The notes under the pieces were generated by a model. It saw only the letters and a list, made by a program, of their open reading frames with translations. It was not told the DNA's origin and did no database searches. Shown piece after piece: positions 35,425 to 48,253 of a stretch of 64,000 bases of DNA. The DNA comes from Larix kaempferi. Taxonomy: Eukaryota > Streptophyta > Pinopsida > Pinales > Pinaceae. The stretch's first letter is position 1. Every line of letters starts with the position of its first letter. The stretch covers positions 11,407,501 through 11,471,500 of the forward strand of contig BSBM01000602.1 in the NCBI GenBank assembly GCA_027924585.1. The letters are read 5' to 3'. The position numbers and the translations under genes are program-made.

Positions 35425-35798
35425 TGTTAGGAACCCATGTCTTTACTTTGTTAGTAGGATGTTGTTGGACACATATGCTTTGTAAGTCGTCCCGTAGTAA
35501 TTGTTGATCAATAGTTTGTGTTATTGTTGTTCGCGCATATGCTTTGTAAGTCGCCCGTAGTATTGTTGATCCATAGTTTGTAACGGCCCATGGTTTCGAC
35601 CCATAGTATTGGCGCCTAGAATTAGTATATAAGTGTGTGTTGAGACCTATGAAGGCACCGTGAAGTTATTGTATTGAGCTTGCTCAAAGGAGGTTGCCCC
35701 CTCGAAGTGGCCTGTGATCAATACAAAAGTGATTCTGAGTTCTGTCATTTCTGCTATTTCGCGTATTCTTGTTAATTAATTGTTGCAGGTGCCTCACA
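35425..35798 (+). mobile_element. 5' LTR of a second LTR retrotransposon
   Basis: A 374-bp LTR, TGTTAGGAACCC to GGTGCCTCACA, followed two bases later by a primer-binding site. It holds an internal tandem repeat of about 65 bp (CATATGCTTTGTAAGTCG at about 35475 and 35538) and a TATA box, TATATAAG, at 35626-35633. The size would suit a Ty1-copia element, but no protein is present to decide. Confidence 0.8.
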
Positions 35799-35800
35799 TC

Positions 35801-35812
35801 TGGTATCAGAGC
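35801..35812 (+). promoter_or_regulatory. Primer-binding site for initiator Met-tRNA
   Basis: TGGTATCAGAGC, the standard plant retrotransposon complement to the 3' end of initiator methionine tRNA, two bases after the LTR end. Confidence 0.9.
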
Positions 35813-36352
35813 ACTTTCTTGGGCTTGCTCGGTGAAATTTCTGCCAAAATTTTTTTCGCATCTGTTGCAGGTTCGGATTTGGGAATAATCCATATCCGCT
35901 TAACTGTGGGAAGTACTTGGGCATAAGCCCTAAAACTCATTGTGAGGAGTACCACAAGAACCCCGAAGTAGTTGGCCCATTGAGAGGACCTGCCGGCGAA
36001 AAGGGCAACGACCCCTACCTGATTGACTAGTTTCCACCCGTGAGGTAAACCAAGAGCTGTCGTTTGTGGCAAAGCGGTTATCAGTTTTACCTGAGCCGTG
36101 GAGTGAGGGGTACTGCCCCAATACGCAAGCCGTCAGACAGCATTGGTGGCCGAGTGAAAACCCTGAACTGTTAGGAAGCCGCACATACTTGGGGTCCATA
36201 TCTACCTTCAGCTGGACTATTGTCGATCACTACTGCGCCGTTTCAGACCCATTTTGCAAGCCGTTCCAGATCCAGCCGTTCGGCGTTGTTCCAGAATCCT
36301 TCGAACCAGAGATCCCATTCTGCAAGCAGAGCCGTAGCCGCTCCATTTTGTC
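35813..36352 (+). mobile_element. Leader of the second LTR element, then broken
   Basis: Relatively GC-rich sequence between the primer-binding site and a poly-A tract. No gag start with a long frame is seen, and no internal genes or 3' LTR follow. Frames on both strands (35684-36199) overlap one another and show no domain. Confidence 0.5.
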
Positions 36353-36401
36353 AAAAAAAAAAAAAAAAAAAAAAACCCCGAGCCGTAGCCGCTCGAGTCT
36401 G

Positions 36402-36436
<35 letters not shown>

Positions 36437-36460
36437 AAGAAAAAAGCCCTGCTCAAATCC
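36353..36460. repeat. Two poly-A tracts and short duplicated fillers
   Basis: A23 at 36353-36375 and A33 at 36402-36434. GAGCCGTAGCCGCTC occurs at 36329-36343 and again between the tracts at 36380-36394. AGCCCTGCTCAAATCC occurs at 36445-36460 and again inside the LINE at 36492-36507. The tracts may reflect old A-tails, or slippage and filler at a repaired break. Confidence 0.75.
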
Positions 36461-38492
36461 TCAAAGTACCTTGTCTTTTGGCCTCCCTAAGAGCCCTGCT
36501 CAAATCCGCTGCAACCAGGAGGAAAAGTAATGGGGACAATGGACAACCTTGTCTAAGACCTCTCTCTGAGTGAAAGAAGGGGGAGGCCGCCCCATTGATA
36601 AGTACAGAGAAAGAAACCGTTGTAATACAACTCATGATCCACCTGATAAAACCATTACCAAAACCCAAATGTGTGAGAAGCATACGAATATAAAGCCAAC
36701 TTACTTTGTCATGGGCCTTGGATAAATCTATTTTGAGGATAGCTCCTTTAAGCTTCTTTGTTTTGATACCGTGCAATCCTTCTTGGGCTATTCCAATAAC
36801 CTCATGGATTTGTCTACCTTCCAAAAAACCAAATTTTTCTCCTGAAATATGTCTGGAAAAAATACCTTTCAACCTTCTAGCTATGATTTTAGACACAACC
36901 TTGTAGACACAATTGCAAAGTGAGATAGGTCTAAAATCATTGAGTGAAGAAGGATTGTCATATTTGGGGATCAAAGCAATGAAGGTTGAATTGAAACAGG
37001 CTGGAATCCTCCCAGTGAGTCTTGTATCCTCCACCACCTGAAGTAGATCCTCCCAAAGAAAATCATACAAAGCCAGGAGAAATTCGATGGACCAACCATC
37101 CGGTCTCGGGCTCTTGTCTTTTTGGAAGCTGTGTAGGGATGATTTTAATTCTTCTTCAGAAATATCATCCATCAATGCTCGATTATCATCCTCTTCCACA
37201 AAACGAGGAAAGAGTTGTGCCACTCTGATCACCTCCGCTGCTGTGGCCTGATTAGGAGCCCTAAAGAGTTCCTGAAAATGATCCACCCCCACCCTAGCCA
37301 TCCCTTCAAATGAAGTTTGTGGCTCACCAAGAGCGTTATCCAGGATCCAGATAGTATTCGCACCTACCCTTCCTTTTGTGTAGGCATGAAAGAACTTTGT
37401 GTTCTCATCCCCTGCTTCCAACCAAGTCGCTCTGCTCTTAAGTTGCCAGGTTTCTTCTTTTTCGAGTAGAAGGATGTTTCTCCTTCCTTCCAACCTTACC
37501 AAAAGTTCTTTGGACTCCCGAGTTGTCAAGTCTCCTCCCTCTTCATCATAAATCTTGGAAAGATCCTCCTCAATCAGTTTAAGTTCTCTGTCCTCTCTGA
37601 TTCTCTTAACATGTGCCCAGTCTTTAATAGGGCCTTTAACCCTCTTTAAATTTGTAGCAAACTGAAAGGAGGTTGAGATATTAGCCCTAGGATAGAAAGG
37701 TACCCACAGGGAATGTACCAAGGTAAAGAAGGAATCATCTTTCAACTAGGTTTTATTAAACTTTAGAGGACCAAGAGGTTTGGGAGGTCCAGGATGAAGT
37801 TCAATAAAAATAGGAAAGTGGTCAGAGGCTCCCCCCGATCCCACCCATTGTCTCAAGAGAAAGAATTTGTCCACCAAGTGTTCCGATACTAAGAACCGGT
37901 CCAACCTCTTTGCCATCTTGCTATCGCTAGCTTGATTGTTTCTCCAAGTAGGTTTGAGTTTTAAGGGATCAATGTCAATCAAGTTTTTATCAGCTAGTCT
38001 CTGAGAGAAAAAACCGGCCAAAGGATCATGCCGAGCCCTAGGCCCCCAAACTTCCCATTGACCCAATGAAAATTTCAAATCACCACCCAATAGTATAGAT
38101 TCCCCCCGGAGAAGAGAATTGTTGAGTAGCACATCCCAGAAGGGGACACGACTTAGATAAGGTCCATAAACATTAACCAAAGTAAGGACTTCCCCTAAGT
38201 CCAAACTCGAGAACGACAATCCAAGAATAGAATCCATCCCCCAAATGTTGTGAATTTTAACAGACCTGTCGTTCCATCCAATAGCCAGGCCTCCAAAATG
38301 ACCACGAACATCCAAATTTTCAAACGACCATCCACAGAACCAAATCTCCAATCTCGCCTTCACCATCTCCCCATCGCCCATAGTTTCTTTTAGTAAAATG
38401 ATGTCCGGGAAGTCTAAAGATACCACCCTCCCGAGTGCTGATCTTTTATGGGGCCCAACCAGACCTCGACAATTGAAGGACATAATTTTCAT
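36461..38492 (-). pseudogene. LINE ORF2, endonuclease and partial reverse transcriptase
   Basis: Endonuclease (37746-38492): SFNCRGL, LLKET, GGDLKFSL, LDRFLVS and SDHFPI. An in-frame TAG (37746-37748), at a position where the family has Trp, leads directly into the linker and reverse transcriptase: KSPRPDGWSIEFL, FIALIPK, FRPISLCNCVYKV, LKIDLSKAHDKVSW (usual Tyr replaced by His) and RGLRQGCPLSPLLFLL. It stops after REAKRQGTLR, before the FADD/YADD catalytic box. Loss of the 3' end is opposite to usual LINE 5' truncation, so a later break removed it. Reading is continuous across 38021, where homology with block 1 begins. Confidence 0.85.
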
Positions 38493-39619
38493 CAGTGACC
38501 CTTCTTCTGAGTTCGCACTACTCTAAGCGCCCGATCAATAGTCTGGTGTTTTCCTTCCAAAAGATCCAATCTAGCTTTGGATTGTGCCTTGGAGATAAAA
38601 TACTTCCTCCCCCTACCTTTAGATGGCATAGATTTCCCAATTCCCAAACCCCTAGAGGCTTGTTTGGTGGCAGAGCATAGGAAGTATCCAGAATCAGTGG
38701 ATTCAGGAGGGGAAGACGGGGAAGCTTCCTCCCGAAAGGTCGGGTCAGGGTCCGGATTCAGGCAGGGAGAAACCTCCTCCAGGGAGGCAGGAGGGGATTC
38801 GATGAGAAGTTTAGTACCCACATCAGATTGGGGGGTGATATTCAGATTTTTGAGGGTCTCAACCCAATCCATCCCAGCAAGTGAAACATTATTCATATCA
38901 ATTTTAATAGAAGGAGAAATGGAGGGAGGTGTAGTACCCACAAACTGTATCCCCTCAGTGTGCAGTAGCTCAGTTGGTCCGACAAAGTACTCCTCAATAG
39001 AAGCAGGAAGCTGGTCATCCTCCGAAGTAGGATCACGCACCTACTCCCTTCCAGTATCCTCCTGAACCAACAGAGAATGGGCTGGCGAAGTAGTTCCAGC
39101 TGGTGCATTTTTTTCAATCCCATCCGACCATTTGTGGCGACCACCATTCCTAGTCCTGAGGGGAAGTTTGCATTCTGCCACTGGGTGTCCATAAGCGTGA
39201 CATCTCCTGCATCTAAAAGGGACATATTCATAGTCCAAATTTTGTACAAAGGTATATGGGCCCCAACTAAGCTTCATATCTTCCACAAGTCCTTCTCTGA
39301 GATTCAGACTAACCAAGATCCTTGCAACCTTCTTTTGTTTTGTATAGTGAGAAGAGTAATCGCCTTCCAGGTAGGTACCAAGAATGTTCCCAATACCTCT
39401 AAAGTGTCGTTCAGACCAGTAGTGTAAAGGAATCCCTGGGAGGCGAACCCAAAATGGTACAATGTCCAAGCGTTCCCTGCTAGCATTGAACATCGGGTGC
39501 CAGGGCTTAAGTAAAACAGGGCAATGATCCCAACTCCAGTTCCGATTTAGTACCCAAAGAGCATGTTCAATTGAGAGGAAGTTAAATGCAAACCAATTTA
39601 AACACAATGCTACAAACAT
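38492..39619 (-). pseudogene. LINE ORF1 (block 2)
   Basis: Same as the block 1 ORF1, with the same TAG (39041-39043) splitting the DUF4283/CCHC part from the tail, and the same one-base overlap with ORF2. Two base differences were seen over about 1.1 kb. Unlike block 1, this copy is still joined to a long ORF2. Confidence 0.8.
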
Positions 39620-39834
39620 GCAATTATTTCATCATTGACATGCTCCTTTAAGAAGCAACTTTTCTACAAACTATGAGTTTATATCTGCCTTACAAACAAA
39701 AGGAGAAAAATATAGTTCACAAGAAGGTAAGCAATTTCATATTGATCATTGATGACCCGGTTATATTTTTTGATGGTGCAGCCTCCATGGGACAATGTAC
39801 AGTTGGTGGAACAATCATCCTGAACCAGGATCAC
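39620..39834 (+). pseudogene. Possible RNase H-like fragment (block 2)
   Basis: Same DPVIFFDGAASM reading (from about 39754) as in block 1, cut by the LTR at 39835. Confidence 0.35.
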
Positions 39835-42800
39835 TGTAACATCTCGATAATTTCATAAAAGTTTAAAATTTTTAAAACAGCATTAAATGTTATCATTTCC
39901 ATTGCGGAAGTAATAAATGCTTAAGAAGGTAGCAATGATTAGTTAAAACATTAAGCAAAGACAAATTAATTAATGAATATTTTTAGCTAAAGACATTTAA
40001 ATATTGTGACACGTCATAATTCTTTTAACATACTTACGACACTGAAAAGTTTTTTGTTAACTGTAATTCCTAAGTAATGAGATCAGTGGTTCTAAATGTG
40101 ATTATAAGTTGTGTACTGTTTGTACTAAAGTGAAATTTTGAAGGAGTGCTGACAGTTTGCTTCTTTGATGTCAAAGGGGTCCTGCGAGGTACCCTGGGGT
40201 TTACTTAGCTATGTTTAGCTAAGGCATTTGAATTCTATTTTCCTATGTGCAGAAAAACAGGTAAGAAATCCTACAACAGCAAGAATTTAGAGTACAAGAT
40301 TCTTTCAAGAGTAACGTCATTGTATTGTGATAATTTCTAAGTATTTCTATGCAAAACAAGTTTGCTGGAGGTATGGATATTTTGGTTCCTATTCTTATTT
40401 TCAAGATGGCTTACAACGTTCCAAAGTACTGAAATCACATCGTCAAATGTGTTTATATTGCTATTATTGTAAATATCAAAACAGTGTTACAATTGTCCAT
40501 ATATAATTCTATTTGAAATCTCGAGGAAATAGTGTTTATACTAAATCAAATGAAACTATCAAAATATATTTTTGTATCAACAAGTCTGTAGAATATTCCT
40601 AAGTCTCATATTTATCAATGATTTAAAAATGCATGGCTAAAGCATGAAACCAAATAGACTTTTCCCTAAGGTCTAAACACCTACTATAGAGATGATATAA
40701 TGTGGCATATGGTAATTATGCAAATATATATTCAAACATTGTGTATATTAACTATTATTATGTTACTATTGGATTTCAATACAATATCACGATGTATTCA
40801 CTAAAATGGAAATGTAATGTGACATAAAAACTATGCATTCATACATAATATGAAACAAGTATTCAATCCTTCAGAACTATATTGATTGAGCATTGATGTG
40901 ATGATATTGACATATACTACTAATGTTACGATGCCTATACAAACTTTGATAACACAAATATGAAATGTAAACTATAGTCTAACACTGTAATGATTTGATC
41001 GTGATAGGGTATTTAAATTTGGTACTTAGCAAGGCTTCCAACTGTCGGTATCAACCTAAGCATTAGCGTCATTTTACTGCAGGGTGAGGTGGAGGCTCAG
41101 TTGGATGGTTTCCACATGATGGAAAATACAATGTGTACACCATGCTGAGTTGTGCTATGTAATAGCCATTGATTTGTCGAGTTGGCAACATGTTAGATGA
41201 ATCAAATTAATGCAGTATTGATTGCAATAGTAGGCTCGGATATCATCATGCGTTGTTGGAAAACAGTCTACCGTTGATCTCTGAAAGATCTAGGGCTTTG
41301 GAGAAACCCTAGTCTTTTGTTGGTAAGTAGCACGAAAGTGCTTCTTAGCATTCATTTCGAGTTTTCATGGTAAGGCTTGGAGAGCCGACCGTATTGCAAC
41401 AATGTAGGGTTTTGGCGTTTACTGTTACGAGGTCTCCTCCCTTGGTATTGTCGAACCTACGACCTGTGAGAGAATGTTTAAAAGTCTCAGGCTTTCAGTC
41501 TTTGTGAGAAAAGAGTAATGACACAGTCAATGTGACTGTGGAAATGTTCCGTTGATAGTTTGGTTTAGTGAATTTGTTCGAAGCTCATTTCTCTAAGCAT
41601 TTACAGTGGTTCCAAGAATTGAATCCTATTGATACTACAACTATGAACAGTCTCCGTCGTTTTGCTGGTGTGGAAAGACTCAAGCCAAGAACACTCAAGT
41701 GAGGTAAGTTTTTGTTGATAGTAAAAGTAACACTGTAATATTGAAGTTCTTGCTGCGTTTCTCAAGTTTTAACCTATCAAAATGTAACTGGCAGGTTAAG
41801 TTCGCTGAAGGGTTGCTATGTTCAAACTCGGGTTGAGGATGCTGCAACACCCTTCTGGTAAGCCTTGGTGGTTCATATAAAAACCCTCGTAGGTACCTTT
41901 GGCATGGTGAAAACAAAATGACGAGAGTTGAAAAGTAATCCTTAACTGGAGTGATGGCCGTCTTTAAGTTTTTGTTTGAACAAAGTTGTAAAGAGGATAA
42001 GTCTTCGGTTTTGATGTTGATAACAACTCAGTGATGAGTTAGGTTTGTAGGCAAAGATAATGTATAAGTTTAGTTTTTGCTTTGTTTTAACGAGGCTTCA
42101 AGTCTGCGTTGTTGTCACAAACCCAAATTTCTCGGTTAGTAAAAATGTGAATTTTTACTGAAAAACTTTTCCTAACAACCACTAAATCGGACAATATTTC
42201 CATGTTCATTGTTAATTAACTCATTGGATCCTTCAGTCTTATTATTTTCGTACTGGCATTAATATGACGAAGAAGAATAAACATACGACCAATATGGAAG
42301 TGCACCTACTATCAATAATAAATGAATAGTTCCATTTATAAACTTACTTACTTATGCCACAATTTATACAATAATGATCATTCAACATGTTAAAACAACA
42401 TGTCATGATTTGTTCTAGTCCTGTGGTTAATGATATGTATATGGAAATATTACTTGTAACTCAGATTTAACCAACAATTTCCCAACAAACTGATCAATAT
42501 ATAAGAAAAATACTTCATCTAACCTATAGTACCATCAAGAATTCATTTGCCATTGTAGACCAAACATAAGAGGTCAAAATAATATTGATACAAGTCAACA
42601 CAATATTGAATAATGCACAATTAAGGGACCATTAAAAGAAATGTTTTAATGCGATAACTAATGATAATTAAAAGATATATTCATAACAAAAATTATGTAC
42701 TTCACTTTTTCTTTAACTAATGATGCATGGTCTCGATCATATCTTTTCAATAACACCATTATACGAATTAGCCCAAAAGCTTGCATTAGTGCCATCTCTA

Positions 42801-45344
42801 CATTGAACCATTCCCTAAAACTCTTGCTCATTAAAAGAATAATACAATTACCAGAAGGAAACGAAATATACAGAACACAACTAATAAGCACAACATTTAT
42901 GAACTCATGAGCATCCAAGAAGGTGTACACAACCAAGGAACATATAAAGGAGACACCAAAATACCGTGGTTCACCCCCAACTTGGGCTACGTCCACAAAA
43001 CCTGTCAATTTATTATTCATCAAATCAAATCGAAAGGTACAAAAATTGCAACACTGATGTTGTTTTCCTCTAACTTGAATCTCCCTTCAAAGCTAGAAAT
43101 TATCATGTTTACCTTATAGTAATATATTATCTAATTATATCTTTACTTGGATTAATAATAAATACCCCTTTTTACTTCATTCGTTGGAATGACTAAGTAT
43201 TATCATACTCATAATGAATTCTAGTTTGCCTATATTTATAAAGTAATTGCATAACCTTCTTAATATGAAATAAGATATCTTTTCAACTTTATATATATAA
43301 AATATTTGCATAACTTTTTATTATGAAATAACATATCTTATCACCGTATATATTTGTAAAACAAAGTCTAGTAAATGGATAAAAGGTCATAATGTAAAGG
43401 ACTTATACATATGCGTATCTCTGGCATATCTATATATGTATAGTCTTTAAAAGATTGAGAATATTTTGTCATGAAATAATATTGATCTAAATGTATAGAT
43501 ATGTTTTTATATAAGTTGAGGTCCTAACTTAGGATCTAAAACATTTAGCCTATAACCAAAAAGACATGCGATGATCCTGTTTAAGTGTAATAACTCAAAT
43601 TTATAAAGAAGGTAACTTCAGAAATGATGGTGTCGGTTATTAGAAATAAAAAAATATAGATCTAAAAGAAATCTATATGAAGACGTGATGACAAAAAGAA
43701 CCACGGAAAATGCATTGGAAATGATGATACGTAAAGGTAAGGAATTCTTGGTCGCAGTCTTCGCATAAAGGGAGAAACACGATACTACACTATTCAGCCA
43801 ACATATAAAGAGGGTTCTCAGTTATTTTCAAGTTGCCAAGGTTGGAATACATTCAGGGATTTTTAACAAACTTAGACAAACTATGAATTAACATATTAAT
43901 TCAATGCAGGAAAATCGCTATCACTCAAGGTAACTTAGCAATAAAAGCTATCAGCAGGATTCGTACTCAGGAAGTTGTTCTTCTACGAATTCTAAATAAA
44001 GATATGTATAATTGACTGCTTATGATTTAAATGCAGATCTATTACAAAAATAAAGAAGAAGCATCAAGCCATAATCTTCTACGATCTCTTGGTGCAAAAG
44101 TATGCATATTTATAACAACGTTTTTATGGTGATAAAAAAAATACAATAGAAACTCAATATACAGATCTTGCGATTTCGATGTAGCCTAAAATGCAATGAT
44201 CCTAAGTGTCTTCATTCAGTATAAGCAAAGTTTTCTCTATGCTAGCAGATCCAAAACGAAATCCGCACATACCAACATAAATTTATTTAAGCTATCTAAA
44301 AACTGTAATATGCATTTTCCAACAGATATCTATCTAAATCGTGGCAGTACCAAGATACACCCATACTCTAAGCATATCATAAAAACTTAAGGCGGCAGGA
44401 GAAATACCTCAGAGATCTTCCTTGTCTTCTTCTTTCAATCATTTTACTACAGAGAGCAGTAAAGAAGCAACCCTACAACTTAAACCAAAATGGACCCCAT
44501 GCTCTCTCTCCTTCCATGCGTAGCACACTCAGTTTTGTCAGAAGAACCAGACGGTGAACCTCCCAAACGTATCTATACTCTTTTGACAACCCACGCCTAA
44601 ACATCAACTTGATTCCCTCAATAGAATTCTTTCTAAACTCAGGGTCTCTATTCTCGAGATCATAGAGGTGAATAAGAACTTGATTTCCTTGCTGTCAGAA
44701 CCGCAGAGCTAGAATTCCATACAATATGAAATTGCAAAAATACCACTTTGGGGATCGGCTGCTAGCTGTCCCTCTCCCTACTATACAAATCAACAGAGAT
44801 TTAAATCCCTTTGACAACCCCGTATTAACACGGGTTAGGACATCAATCACATAAAGAAGCTACTAGAATTCCAATTCGAAGGTGCAGAGGTCGAGCTCCC
44901 CGAGCGGTCTCCCCTTACTTACAGCGGTCCATAAAACTAATGATAGTTCCCTCTCTTCCCTTTCCCTTCGGTCCGCATTACACGAGATCAGTTCTTCATA
45001 AGAAGGCTGAGTCCTTTCCCCATAGTGGTGACAAATGGTGAAAGCAATTCGACACATGGCTGGCTTAAGATGAGGCAAGAAGGCGGCAACAGGGAGTGTA
45101 GGATTTCTACGTTTCTATACTAAGACAGATGACAGTTCTAAAAAATATCCTGGAACCAAATGGTGACCCACCTTAGATCCCACACTCCACTAAGGGAGCC
45201 AAACTTGTTGAATTTGCACCCTATATTCCTCCACGAGATCTTTGACCAAACTTGGTCATAATTAAAAAACTTTGTAATTAAAATTTAACATAAAGTATTT
45301 TCCCAATAAAATAATAATTTCAGAAATTGGGTAGGTGACATACA
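39835..45344 (-). mobile_element. 3' LTR of gypsy element, about 5.5 kb (block 2)
   Basis: Same termini, landmarks and nested insertion (about 40049-42183) as block 1. Nearly identical to block 1 up to about 44560; differences then become frequent (about 20 single-base changes were counted by eye in the last 0.8 kb). Confidence 0.65.
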
Positions 45345-45446
45345 TCCCCCCTTAAGTCTCAACATCGTCCTCGATGTTGGTCAATCACTCTCTGAGTGTT
45401 CCTGAAACAGAGTTGGGTATGCTGCCTGCATACTACTCTCCAACTC

Positions 45447-45923
45447 CTAGGTTGACTCTTCCGGGCTAAGGTGCTTCCATTGCACCTTCACTTGCTCAAT
45501 GGTGCGATTCCGGAGCAGAGTTTTCCTCTTTTCGAGGATACAGTCCGGTTCCATCTGAAAATCTTTGTCTTGTCCCACCTGTACATCATTCCAGTTTATA
45601 ACATGAGTAGCATCGTGTACATACTTATTTAAAAATGATATATGAAAAACATTATGTATTTTTAAATTTGGTGGCAAGGCCAGTTGGTATGCCATTGGTC
45701 CAACCTCGGACAATATTTCAAAAGGACCACAATACCTGGATGCCAACTTGGCACAGCTTCCCAATTTCAATGAACTCTTTTTCGGTCTTACCTTGAGGAA
45801 CACATGTTCACCAACCTGGAACTCTTTATGAGTCATTTTTAAATCTGCTTGACTCTTTTGCCTATCTTGGGCAACTTTTAAATTTCCTTGTACCTGTTTC
45901 ACAATTAGTTCTAACTCCTGCAA
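45447..45923 (-). pseudogene. Gypsy integrase tail and chromodomain (block 2)
   Basis: Same domain layout and same Trp-to-stop change as block 1. Residue differences include NKYVHD for NNYLHD and QMEPD for QVEPD. Confidence 0.8.
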
Positions 45924-46112
45924 TAATTCAGGTCCTAAAACAACTCTATTTACTGGGTCATTCCAAGAAACAGGTGTATCACATTTCCTACAATAAATAA
46001 TTTCAAATGGGCTAAGTCTAAATGATGCATGATATTGGTTATTATATGCAAATTCTGCTAAGTGTAGGTAGTCTTCCCACTTACGAGGCTGATCCTTAAC
46101 ATATATCCTCAG

Positions 46113-46445
46113 TTAGTCTTCTAAAACTTGATTCACCCTTTATGTCTGTCCATCCGTTTGTGGATGAAATGCTGTGCTGAAATTTAAGGTTGTATTCAAC
46201 CCTTTAAACAAATATCTCCAAAAGTTTCCAGTAAATTTAGAGTCACGGTCTGAAATTATAACTTTTGGAATACCATTTAGTCGAAAAATCTATTTCATGA
46301 AAATTTCTGCAATGTCGAGAGCCTTATGAGTAGTCTTCACAGGTATAAAGTGTGTTGCTTTGCTCAGTTTGTCTACTACCACCATGATAGAGTCATTTTG
46401 TTTCTGATTTTTGGGTACTCTATTAATAAAGTCTATGCTTATCAC
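46113..46445 (-). pseudogene. Gypsy integrase core with catalytic Glu lost (block 2)
   Basis: Same core as block 1 but with a private nonsense change: the codon for the third catalytic residue (GAA in block 1) is TAA here (plus-strand 46140-46142), so QTERVNQ is broken at E. Other changes nearby include P-to-R in the linker upstream. The first two Asp motifs are intact. Confidence 0.8.
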
Positions 46446-46646
46446 TTACCATTTCCAACTTGGTATAAGTAATGGATGTAATAATCCGACAGGATGTTGG
46501 TGTTCAATTTTCACTTTTTGACAATCCAAACATTTAGCTATGTACTCCACTACTTCATCTTTTATTTTGGGCCAATAGTATTCTTTCATGAGCATAGTAA
46601 TGGTCTTCTGATAACCTGGATGACCAGAGTAATGGCTTTTGTGCAT
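46446..46646 (-). pseudogene. Gypsy integrase zinc-binding domain (block 2)
   Basis: Same HHCC arrangement as block 1, with a few substitutions (TMLMKEYYW for TMLIKEYYW). Confidence 0.8.
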
Positions 46647-47285
46647 CTAATTTAAAATCAGAATTTTCATTTCTTGTATGTTAGGTACATACAATCTGTT
46701 TTCATATAGCAAAAGTCCATTTTCCTTCAATCTGTAATCTGCCATAGAATTTCTAGAACTGTTGTTTGCTGTCTTTTCCTTTAATTTTCTGTATTCTTCA
46801 TTCGTTTCACTCTTTTCAAGGATCTGATTTTCTAAATCTGTTGAGTAAGTACTGATGGCTGAAATAAAATTCAGTTTTGCTTTACAACTCAATGCATTTG
46901 CAACCTTGTTCTCTTTCCCTTTAATATGCTGAATTTCAAAATCATACTCACTTAAGAAAGTTAACCATCTAGCTTGTCTAGCATTCAGATTTGTCTGATC
47001 TAATAAATATTTTCTGCCAATAAGGTGGCGACGCCACATTTTTAAAGCATGAATTACTGCTAATAATTCTAAATCATAAGTAGAGTAATTCTTCTAATGT
47101 ATTTTTAGCTTTCTTGATTCGTATGCCACTGCATGCCTTTCTTGTGTTAGGACTCCACCGAGTCCGTCATTACAAGCATCTGTGCAAACTATGAAATCTT
47201 TATTAGGATCTGCTATCCTCAGAATAGGTGCTGTAGTCAACAATTCCTTTAACTTCTTAAAACTGTCGAACATTTCTGATCCCAC
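46647..47285 (-). pseudogene. Gypsy RNase H, two fragments (block 2)
   Basis: Same two pieces as in block 1 (47094-47285 and 46647-47039), broken at the same place. EYDFEIQH replaces EYDLEIQH. Confidence 0.75.
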
Positions 47286-48253
47286 ACAAATTTCTTCCCT
47301 TTTTTCTGCAAGGAGGTTATGGGGTTGGTAATTCTCGAAAAACCCTCTATAAATTTTTTGTAATATCCAGTAATGCCCATAAATGATCTTACATCCGACA
47401 CATCCTTAGGAACCAGCCAATCATTAATGGCTTTTATCTTGTCGGGGTCTACCGAGATTCCTTCTTTAGAAATTATGTGTCCTAAATACTAAATTTTGTC
47501 CTTGTGAAAGTCACACTTACTAAACTTAGCGTATAGTTGATGATCTCTCAGCACTTGTAAGATAATCCGTAGATGTTCATCATGCTCTTCTTTGCTTTTA
47601 GAATACACTAAAATGTCATCTATAAACACCACTGCAAACTTATCTAAGTATTTGTGCAGAATATTGTTCATCAAACACATAAATACAACCGGGGCATTAG
47701 TCAAGCCAAATGGCATGACTACGAACTCGTAATGTCCATATCGAGTTCTGAAAGCTGTCTTCAAAATATGTTCATCCTTAACCCGCACTTGATGATATCC
47801 TGACCTTAGATGAATCTTTGAAAATATAGTTGCTCCACGTAGCCGATCAAATAGATCGTCTATGCAGGGAAATAGATACCGATTCTTGATTGTCATCTTA
47901 TTAAGCTGGCGATAATCTATGCACAGTCTTAGGGTTCCATCTTTCTTCTTAACAAATATAACAGGTGCTCCCCAAGGAGACACACTGGGTCTTATATAAT
48001 TCTTATCAATCAATTCCTTCAACTGTGATTTCAGTTCATTTAATTCCAGTATATTCATTCTGTATGGAGCTTTAGAATTTGGTACTGCTCTTGGTATTAA
48101 CTCGATGGTAAAATCTAAATCTCTTTTAGGAGGTAATCCTGGAATCTCCTCAGGAAATACATCCTTGAAATCCTTTAGGACAGGTATGTCTTCTAATTTC
48201 AGTTTGTCCTCTTTACAAATAAACTCATCATTTACTACATTTATTGCAAACAA
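47286..48253 (-). pseudogene. Gypsy reverse transcriptase (block 2)
   Basis: Keeps the family-typical MPFGLTNAP, where block 1 has MPFALTNAP, and has FIDDILVYS intact. A private stop (CAG to TAG at 47489-47491) ends the frame at HKDKI, before YLGHIIS. The stop between protease and reverse transcriptase is shared with block 1. Confidence 0.85.

Noticed and set aside
36066-36530. 154-residue plus-strand frame across the poly-A tracts
   Set aside because: Its lysine runs come from the A-tracts, and it crosses the junction into the antisense LINE.
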